A stretch of DNA of 64,000 bases from an uncultured Anaerolineae bacterium (GTDB lineage: Bacteria; Chloroflexota; Anaerolineae; Anaerolineales; Villigracilaceae). The stretch is from the NCBI GenBank assembly GCA_903875215.1, contig CAIQVH010000007.1:1-64000 (forward strand), in the 5' to 3' direction. Every line of letters begins with the position of its first letter. The stretch's first letter is position 1. The notes beneath the pieces are model-generated. The model worked only from the letters and a program-made list of their open reading frames with translations. It ran no database searches and was not told the DNA's origin. The position numbers and the translations under genes are program-made. Positions 58,811-64,000 of the stretch are shown here, piece after piece.

Positions 58811-58939
58811 CTAAAATCCCTGGTAAATCCACAAAGGAGCGGTCGTCGCCGAAAGGATCGTCAGCAACACCAACAGCAGGGCGATCAACAGCGCCCAGCG
58901 ATTTTCCGCCGAACCCAGCCGGCTTATTTTATGCCACAT
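58811..58939 (-). CDS. dltX: DltX-like 42-residue membrane micropeptide
   Basis: A previously unlisted short gene reads leftwards from ATG 58939 (MWHKISRLGSAENRW at the start) to TAG 58811, immediately before the dltB start. It has one hydrophobic helix (ALLIALLLVLLTILSATT) and ends LWIYQGF, which fits the DltX C-terminal pattern [F/W]-x-Y-x-x-F. Its size, position next to the MBOAT gene and motif match DltX. The ATG overlaps the last 16 nt of the upstream lipoprotein gene, in another frame. In D-alanylation systems this tail is implicated in acyl transfer across the membrane. Confidence 0.75.
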   Translation of the reverse strand: MWHKISRLGSAENRWALLIALLLVLLTILSATTAPLWIYQGF

Positions 58940-59307
58940 ACCAGCCATTCCCCGCTGGAATTTTCCACAAGATATTGCTGAACCGAGAGATCAAATTCCT
59001 GCAACTCGCCGTTATAGCTGGCCACGATCTTGCCCTGGCAGGCGACAATGGCATTGCCCTGCTCGTCGCTGCCCGCCTGGCGGCAAGACAACCCTTCCAA
59101 CTGGGTGGTGACCGCCTGAAAAGAGTCCATCATCATCAGCGCGTCAAGTTCCCACTCTTTGCAGGAGACGCTTTGCAAACGGGTGGCATCTTTGGCGTTG
59201 ATGGCCTGCAAATACGTTTCGACACTTTTCTCCGGGCCGGCCGCAGAAGCGCCACAAGCCGTCAAAAACAAAGCAGTCAGAAGAATAAAAAGCAGGATGC
59301 GTTTCAT
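58924..59307 (-). CDS. Small lipoprotein, NTF2-like or unknown fold
   Basis: 127 residues. A lipoprotein signal with lipobox LTAC (Cys18) precedes a mixed alpha-beta domain (PEKSVETYLQAINAKDATRLQSVSCKEWE, later IVASYNGELQEFDLSVQQYLVEN). The pattern resembles NTF2/DUF4878-like domains with a VETYLxAxxxKD opening, but this is only a resemblance. AGGGAAAA is upstream of the ATG, and a long 5' leader (about 76 nt from the TATAAT at 59395) carries a hairpin at 59348. Its 3' end overlaps the DltX-like start by 16 nt, so it may be part of the same transcript. Confidence 0.75.
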   Translation of the reverse strand: MKRILLFILLTALFLTACGASAAGPEKSVETYLQAINAKDATRLQSVSCKEWELDALMMMDSFQAVTTQLEGLSCRQAGSDEQGNAIVACQGKIVASYNGELQEFDLSVQQYLVENSSGEWLVCGIK

Positions 59308-59347
59308 ATTTTTTCCCTGGAAAGAACTGGCAGCCCTTCAAAATATA

Positions 59348-59368
59348 CACCGCCACGGATTGGCGGTG
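59348..59368 (-). other. Hairpin in the leader of the small lipoprotein gene
   Basis: CACCGCCA (59348-59355) pairs with TGGCGGTG (59361-59368). It lies between the TATAAT box and the ATG at 59307. It could be a leader structure, or a terminator for the upstream M23 gene, with TATATTTT following on the minus strand. Confidence 0.45.
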
Positions 59369-59389
59369 CAGTCAGGCTTGACGCGCTGA

Positions 59390-59395
59390 TTATAC
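59390..59395 (-). promoter_or_regulatory. -10 box of the small lipoprotein gene
   Basis: TATAAT on the minus strand, 82 nt upstream of the ATG at 59307. Confidence 0.4.
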
Positions 59396-59473
59396 TTGAT
59401 TTTGACATTCCCCCCGCGCAGAGCCGCCGCGCCTTTGCCTGCCACGCGGCGCAGAGCATTTTCCCCGGCTGAA

Positions 59474-60610
59474 TCACGGTTTGGCTGGCGTGGATGAGGG
59501 CAGCGGAGTGGGCAGCGGCGGCGGCGCGGGCAGGTCGCTGCTATACCCAAAACTGCCTCGGAAGCTGAAATAGGTAATATGCCCCGGCAGAATCTCCACC
59601 TGGAGCTTTTCAGAATTCCCATCATACAGGATGCTGACCGTATATTCCCCGGCTGGCAGGTCGCTGATGACCATATTTTCGTTGTAATACGGGTCAGAAT
59701 TGACAGCTTCGGGGCCGTAGGTATTCACTTCCCATTCGCGGCCAGTCTCCACTGAGCTGATTTTAACCGGGAAACTATGCAGGTTTTCCCGGTCGGTTTG
59801 CATGACATGCCCGGCCAGCACACCCCAACCCTGCGGCGGAGCCACCCACAGTTCGGGGTTCAAGGTGTTGTAAAACGAATTTTCGCCCAGACGCACCTCC
59901 AGGTGCAGGTGCGGGCCGGTGGTCACACCGGTATCGCCCACTTCGCCCAGCGCCGTGCCAGTCTCCACCCACTGGCCAATGGTGACATAAACCTCCCGCA
60001 TGTGGGCGTAGATGGTGTAAAGCGGCTGGGATTGGTAGCCAAAGTCATGCCGGATGGCAACGGCGCGCCCATAAGGATCGGAATAATTATCGGGAGCGCC
60101 GCTGAACAATCCCCAATCGGCCCAGACGACCGTGCCGGAGCCGACCGCCAGGACAAGCGTGCCCGGTTTGGCAGGAATATCGACGCCGGTGTGCGTGACG
60201 TTCTTGAAGAACACCCCGCCATAGCGATAGTTGGCGAGAGGCCAGTTGATTTCGTCGGCGGCGATAGGGCGGGCGAAGTAGAAATGATCGTAGGGGCCCA
60301 GCGCAAACGGCACAGGAAATTGCGGCGGCCGCCAGATGGTCTGCGGTTCGGCGCCGGGGGTGGGAATGGAGAACCGCAGCGGTTCAGCCTGCACGGCCGC
60401 CGGGGTGATGTAGACACAATCGGGGTTGGGACAGCCAGGGGTGGGGACAGATTCGGCTGGCTGGGTGGCGGTCGGCGCGGGCGGGTTGGTCGCAAAGGCG
60501 ATGACCGGGGTGGGCGTGGCCGCCGGCGCGGGTGGAGCGTCACAGCCGGCCAGCAGGCTGAGCGCGATTCCGCATGAGCAAAGGGTGAGGAGTTTGCCGG
60601 GCTGATTCAT
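59474..60610 (-). CDS. M23-type peptidase lipoprotein
   Basis: 378 residues. A lipoprotein signal with lipobox LAGC (Cys23) and a Pro/Thr-rich stalk precede a LytM/M23 domain: FFKNVTHTGVDIPAKPG (His and Asp ligands) and TTGPHLHLEVRLG (His-x-His). A C-terminal region (about 260-345) with strands such as LPAGEYTVSILYDG may be a second Ig-like module, and a Pro-rich tail follows. It probably cleaves or remodels peptidoglycan outside the cell, or acts as a regulator. It lies 6 nt after the PD40 lipoprotein gene on the same strand. Confidence 0.88.
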   Translation of the reverse strand: MNQPGKLLTLCSCGIALSLLAGCDAPPAPAATPTPVIAFATNPPAPTATQPAESVPTPGCPNPDCVYITPAAVQAEPLRFSIPTPGAEPQTIWRPPQFPVPFALGPYDHFYFARPIAADEINWPLANYRYGGVFFKNVTHTGVDIPAKPGTLVLAVGSGTVVWADWGLFSGAPDNYSDPYGRAVAIRHDFGYQSQPLYTIYAHMREVYVTIGQWVETGTALGEVGDTGVTTGPHLHLEVRLGENSFYNTLNPELWVAPPQGWGVLAGHVMQTDRENLHSFPVKISSVETGREWEVNTYGPEAVNSDPYYNENMVISDLPAGEYTVSILYDGNSEKLQVEILPGHITYFSFRGSFGYSSDLPAPPPLPTPLPSSTPAKP

Positions 60611-60616
60611 GTCTGG

Positions 60617-62500
60617 TCAGGGGGCGGGGGTGAAGGTGGGCCGCGGCGTGGGGGTATAGGTGATGGTCGGCGTGGCGGTTTTGTAACGGTAGCCGGTGGG
60701 AGTGATGGTGGGGGTTTTGGTGGGCGGGATGACGATGGTGGGTGTGATGAAGATATCGGACGGATAGAGTTGCAGCATGGCGGAACGCCAGTTCAGGCCG
60801 CCGGTGAGAACAAATTCATTAAAGAGGGTCCCGGCGAAATAACTGCGCCAGTTACTGAGGGCGGGGAAGCGTGTCCAGCCGAATTCGCGAGCCAGGGCGG
60901 TGAAGTCGATCCAGTAGCCGGTGGGGATTGCGCTGGCATAAGTGCCGCCCTGGTCGTAGGCGCGCGGGTTGAGGCTGTACCGGGCGTTCAGATCCCAGGG
61001 CAGACTGCGCAAAGGTTCGCCAACCGAGCCATCCTGGGCGAGGGCGCGCAGGTAGATGCGCCAGTACACCTGGCCGTCATATTCTTCGCGCATGGTCAGG
61101 ATCCAACCGGCTTTGGCGGTGAGAGGGTTGAGGGCGAAGGCGCGCCCGGTGTAGAGCCAGTCTTCGCCTTTGCCGGGGTCGAGGCTGGAGGTGAGCGGGG
61201 TGTAGGCGCTTTCGAGGTTGCCGAGCACATCCCAGCCGGCGTCGGCCATGATGCGTTTGCGCAGGGCGTTGAATGATTCGTCCACAGCGTCATGCAAAAA
61301 GGGGTGCGGAGCCTGGATTTCAGGCAGGGAGACGAGCGCGGCGCGCTGGTTGGGAATGTCGGTGGACAGTTCGAGATGGAATTGCCAGAGCGAGGTGGGC
61401 GTGAGAAAGGCTTGTTTTTGGAAGATGACGGGCAGGATGGTGACCCGTTTAATGCGCCAATCCAGGCCGTGCAGGCTGCCGAGCGGGACGGGCGGCATGA
61501 TCAGGATGCCATCGAGGCTGTAGGCGAGCAGGTAGTCCTGGTTGGGACTGGTGAGGCGGGTGGCAATTTCGTTGCCCGAGGCGCTCCAGGCGGGCCAATC
61601 TCCCAGGCCGATGCGGCGGGGAGGCTGGGCAGGGTTGGTGCTGTCCCACAACTGGAGGCTATCGGGTTCGCCGGGAATATGGATGGCCCAGGCCAGGCTG
61701 TTGCCGTCGGGAGCCCAGGCAGGACGGGTTTCTGCGCTGGCACTGGTGGCGGTGAGATTGATGAAGCGCCCGGCGTCAGGCTGGTCGAGATTGGCGAGCC
61801 AAATGTCGTCGCTGCCGCTGCGATTGGAGACGAAGGCAATCTGGCGGCCCTGGGGCGACCAGGCCGGCTGCTGGTCGAGCGCCGGATCATTGGTCAGGCG
61901 GATTAGCTGGCCAGGGTTCTGGACGGAGAGCAGGAAAATTTCCAGCTGGTCTTCGACGAGGGATTCGAACAAGATCCACTGGCCATCGGGTGACCAGGAT
62001 GGGTTGCCGTCAAATTCGGGGGTGTCGGTCAGGCGCGTGACCTGGGCGGTGTCGAGGTCGAGCAGGTAGAGATCCCAGTATTCGTTACGGTCAGATGCAA
62101 AAACGATTCGGGCGCCATCGGGGCTGAAAGCAGGGGCAACGTCGTTCCAGGGACCGCTGGTGATGCGGGTGAGGGGCAATTTGGCCGGGGCGTAGATGAA
62201 GAGGTGGCTGTAGCCATTATCGCCGCGGGAGAGGACGTAGGTCTGGGTGGCGTCGCCGGGCAGCGGGGTTGCGGTGGCAGTTGGGCGGGGTGTGACGGTG
62301 GCCGTGACCGTAGCGCTGGGGGTGGCGGTGCGGGTGGAGGTGGGAGCCAGAGTAGGGGTGGTGGGCCGGGAGATGGTTATCACGCAGCTGGAAAGCGTCA
62401 GCGCGAGAATCAAGGTCAGGCTGAGAAGGGTGGCATTGAGACGTGGCGAGCAAGGCACAGGGGACATAGGCGGGGTGGACATTCCAGCAGGTGGTTTCAT
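60617..62500 (-). CDS. PD40 (TolB-like) propeller lipoprotein
   Basis: 627 residues. A lipoprotein signal (lipobox LSSC near residue 39) and a Thr/Pro stalk (40-80) precede six or more PD40 repeats with APAFSPDGARIVFAS, PSWSPDGQWILFES, PAWSPQGRQIAFVS and PAWAPDGNSLAWAI. A larger C-terminal domain (about 360-560) has no recognised fold, and the protein ends in a Thr/Pro-rich segment. It is most like the external propeller of the kinase at 11.7 kb, without a kinase. Possibly a surface binding protein. An ATG at 62467 is an alternative start. Confidence 0.8.
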   Translation of the reverse strand: MKPPAGMSTPPMSPVPCSPRLNATLLSLTLILALTLSSCVITISRPTTPTLAPTSTRTATPSATVTATVTPRPTATATPLPGDATQTYVLSRGDNGYSHLFIYAPAKLPLTRITSGPWNDVAPAFSPDGARIVFASDRNEYWDLYLLDLDTAQVTRLTDTPEFDGNPSWSPDGQWILFESLVEDQLEIFLLSVQNPGQLIRLTNDPALDQQPAWSPQGRQIAFVSNRSGSDDIWLANLDQPDAGRFINLTATSASAETRPAWAPDGNSLAWAIHIPGEPDSLQLWDSTNPAQPPRRIGLGDWPAWSASGNEIATRLTSPNQDYLLAYSLDGILIMPPVPLGSLHGLDWRIKRVTILPVIFQKQAFLTPTSLWQFHLELSTDIPNQRAALVSLPEIQAPHPFLHDAVDESFNALRKRIMADAGWDVLGNLESAYTPLTSSLDPGKGEDWLYTGRAFALNPLTAKAGWILTMREEYDGQVYWRIYLRALAQDGSVGEPLRSLPWDLNARYSLNPRAYDQGGTYASAIPTGYWIDFTALAREFGWTRFPALSNWRSYFAGTLFNEFVLTGGLNWRSAMLQLYPSDIFITPTIVIPPTKTPTITPTGYRYKTATPTITYTPTPRPTFTPAP

Positions 62501-62588
62501 TTTACCCGGTTAAAATAACCGGCCAGCCGAAAAAGGGATGGTTCTTAAGTCTCCCTGGGCTGGCGGGCATGGAGGGCAGGCTGGATGG

Positions 62589-62963
62589 TCAAATCTCAAA
62601 CTGAATGGTGCGGGAATCGGCTGCGGGGCCATCGGGGTAGTAGAGGCGGGCATGCAGGCTGAATTGTCCGCTTTTTTGCGCGCCGCGAAGATGCAGGGTG
62701 AAGACATTTTTACGCTGCAGCGGTTCGATGATGCTGGCAGAGGCAATTTCGCTGCCATCGGCGCCCGCCAGGACGACTTCGATATAGGGTCGCTGCTGAA
62801 AAGGGGTCACTTCGACGTAGACGCGCGTGCGCAGCGGGCCTTCGTCGAGGACAGGTTCGGCGCGCAGTTCGAGAAAGCGCATTTCGGCGGGCGGAACGGG
62901 AAGATTCTGGCCGTCGGCAGAAAGTTCGGGGAAGAAGAAATCCATGTTCAAATCGTCAGACAT
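62589..62963 (-). CDS. Small beta-rich protein of unknown function, leaderless
   Basis: 124 residues. A short acidic N-terminus (MSDDLNMDFFFPELSADGQ) is followed by a series of beta strands (MRFLELRAEPVLDEGPLRTRVYVEVTPF, YIEVVLAGADGSEIASASIIE, FTLHLRG, FSLHARLYYP) suggesting an Ig-like sandwich; no family was recognised. TATAAT ends 6 nt upstream of the ATG at 62963, and there is no ribosome binding site, so a leaderless mRNA is predicted. The frame is open further upstream to 63134 but without promoter support. Confidence 0.7.
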   Translation of the reverse strand: MSDDLNMDFFFPELSADGQNLPVPPAEMRFLELRAEPVLDEGPLRTRVYVEVTPFQQRPYIEVVLAGADGSEIASASIIEPLQRKNVFTLHLRGAQKSGQFSLHARLYYPDGPAADSRTIQFEI

Positions 62964-62969
62964 GGGGCT

Positions 62970-62975
62970 ATTATA
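62970..62975 (-). promoter_or_regulatory. -10 box placed for a leaderless transcript at 62963
   Basis: TATAAT on the minus strand, 6 nt upstream of the ATG. Confidence 0.5.
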
Positions 62976-63173
62976 CAGCCTTCGAGGATGTTGTTGGTGC
63001 CTACATGGCTTGACGGCCTGCTCGACCACAGCCAACCCCTCGGGTAGAACCATGCCCGGCGCGTGGTGCTTTTTGGGAATGACGCCGGAATGATCTGCCT
63101 GATAATGAAGCACGCCAGGCAGACCAGCCCACATCCAAAATTAAAACGAAACTTTTAACCCCCTTTCGCCGTT

Positions 63174-63179
63174 TATAAT
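63174..63179 (+). promoter_or_regulatory. -10 box of the MaoC hydratase gene
   Basis: TATAAT 23 nt before the ATG at 63203, with GTGAGGAAACC as ribosome binding site. Confidence 0.5.
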
Positions 63180-63202
63180 AAGAAAACGAATGTGAGGAAA
63201 CC

Positions 63203-63670
63203 ATGAGCACCTTAGCCTTGAACAATGGATTGTTTTTCGAAGATTTCCACCCCGGCCAGAAAATCTCATCCGCCGGGCGCACCATCACCGAGCACGACGT
63301 CGTCAACTTTGCTGGCCTCTCGGGAGATTTCAACCAGATCCACACCGATGCCGAATTCGCCAGGGCAACGCCCTTCGGCCAGCGCATTGCGCACGGCATT
63401 CTGGGCCTGTCCATCGCCTCCGGCCTGGCCGTCCAAACCGGTATCCTGGGACAGAACGTCATCGCCTTCCGCGAAATCAACGAATGGAAATTCGTCAAAC
63501 CCGTCTTCTTTGGTGATACCGTGCACGTCGAAATGGAAGTCACCGAAACCAAGGCCTTTCCCCGCCTGGGTGGCGGGAGCGTCACCCTCAACATCCACCT
63601 GAACAATCAGGCCAACGAAACCACCATGCGCGGCAGCTGGACAGTACTGGTCAAATTCAGGCCCGCCTGA
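63203..63670 (+). CDS. MaoC-like hotdog dehydratase ((R)-hydratase type)
   Basis: 155 residues. The hotdog-fold hydratase motif is present: ITEHDVVNFAGLSGDFNQIHTDAEFARATPFGQRIAHGILGLS, with the Asp and His pair of (R)-specific enoyl-CoA hydratases. The enzyme adds water to trans-2-enoyl-CoA, serving polyester or other acyl metabolism. GTGAGGAAACC precedes the ATG at 63203. It is followed 38 nt later by the next plus-strand gene, which is cut by the window end. Confidence 0.9.
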   Translation: MSTLALNNGLFFEDFHPGQKISSAGRTITEHDVVNFAGLSGDFNQIHTDAEFARATPFGQRIAHGILGLSIASGLAVQTGILGQNVIAFREINEWKFVKPVFFGDTVHVEMEVTETKAFPRLGGGSVTLNIHLNNQANETTMRGSWTVLVKFRPA

Positions 63671-63708
63671 GGCCGCCGCCAGAAGTACCCCGCTCATCAT
63701 CTATACCA

Positions 63709-64000
63709 ATGCCCGACTACAAAAAACCACCCGCCCAGGATTTCACCCAACGCCAACCGACCGAAAACCCGGCGGAAAATCCCCCCCGCCCCGGCGCAAC
63801 CCGCGCATCCACACCCGCCCATTCCCAAACCATCCTGCCCGGCGGGCAACATTCCAACCGGCCCAGCCCGCCGCCACTCTACCCAGGCACCAGCCTGCCC
63901 GAGCGGGTAGATGAAGTGGATGTCAGCGCCACGCGCGTCTCGCCCGTGGCCATGCAAGGCACCACGCGCCAGCGTCTGCCCAACAAAAGACCGCCATCCA
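63709..64000 (+). CDS. Pro-rich protein, incomplete at the window edge
   Basis: ATG 63709 opens a frame of at least 97 codons running off the window. It has MPDYKKPPAQDFTQRQPTEN, then many Pro, Gln and Ser, a CTYPG-free acidic stretch (SLPERVDEVDVSATRVSP), and Arg-rich closing sequence. It looks like the disordered N-terminus of a larger, perhaps membrane, protein. No ribosome binding site is obvious, and a TATACC sequence lies just upstream. Function is unknown. Confidence 0.45.
   Translation, partial: MPDYKKPPAQDFTQRQPTENPAENPPRPGATRASTPAHSQTILPGGQHSNRPSPPPLYPGTSLPERVDEVDVSATRVSPVAMQGTTRQRLPNKRPPS

Overview
The window is about 60% GC and densely coded on both strands. It most resembles a chromosome of an Anaerolineae-type Chloroflexota; this is inferred from content, not from a marker tree. 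The signs are PknB-type kinases fused to PD40 propellers, many Thr/Pro-rich secreted lipoproteins, a FabL-type enoyl reductase, a fused E1 alpha/beta dehydrogenase, two-component and cyclase signalling, a dlt-like surface acylation operon, and no outer-membrane or LPS genes. The first ~550 bases are visibly AT-richer and hold an IS256-family end abutting a truncated nucleotidyltransferase-type gene. I saw no rRNA, tRNA or CRISPR array.

Layout. 0.9-5.2 kb: Tat-exported amine oxidase, prolyl-tRNA editing protein, large membrane glycosyltransferase. 5.3-7.4 kb: LiaRS/NarL-type two-component pair behind a perfect 26-bp palindrome. 7.4-11.7 kb: acyltransferase-like protein, then hutI, arginase and an inositol-phosphatase-family gene. 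11.7-14.7 kb: an active-looking Ser/Thr kinase with propeller and its degenerate paralogue. 14.8-21.7 kb: PAP2 phosphatase, transglutaminase protein coupled to a GAF-PAS adenylate cyclase, azlCD, a phytol/dolichol-kinase-like enzyme. 21.7-27.6 kb: era, EamA transporter, M19 dipeptidase, rpsA. 27.8-31.5 kb: Mg/Co-chelatase chlI-chlD with a likely programmed frameshift, CDF transporter, cyclase-family hydrolase. 31.6-37.0 kb: fabL and DUF309, then a MoxR/DUF58/DUF4129 operon. 37.1-38.1 kb: sortase-like exported protein behind two tandem c-di-GMP-I riboswitches. 38.1-50.2 kb: P-loop kinase, class III aminotransferase, mgsA, LysM protein, fused E1 dehydrogenase, a lipoyl-domain/hexapeptide acyltransferase fusion, prs, pepA, lgt. 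50.3-59.3 kb: sulfotransferase, NBR1-like lipoprotein, recA with an SOS-like promoter, and a dlt-like operon (DltX-like micropeptide, MBOAT, two SGNH proteins, carrier protein, acyl-AMP ligase). 59.5-64 kb: M23 peptidase, PD40 lipoprotein, MaoC hydratase and a Pro-rich protein cut by the window end.

The genes fall into three themes: envelope modification (dlt-like operon, Lgt, PAP2, glycosyltransferase, sortase-like protein, LysM and M23 proteins), signalling (two-component pair, kinase/pseudokinase, cyclase, c-di-GMP riboswitches) and housekeeping (era, rpsA, recA, prs, pepA, fabL). Many genes carry a TATAAT-like -10 box close to the start codon. In at least five cases it lies only 6-7 nt upstream, which predicts leaderless mRNAs.

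The most unusual points are the lipoyl-hexapeptide acyltransferase next to a fused E1 enzyme, the overlooked DltX-like micropeptide in a rearranged dlt operon, the poly-A frameshift joining chlI to chlD, the tandem riboswitches, and the pseudokinase paralogue.
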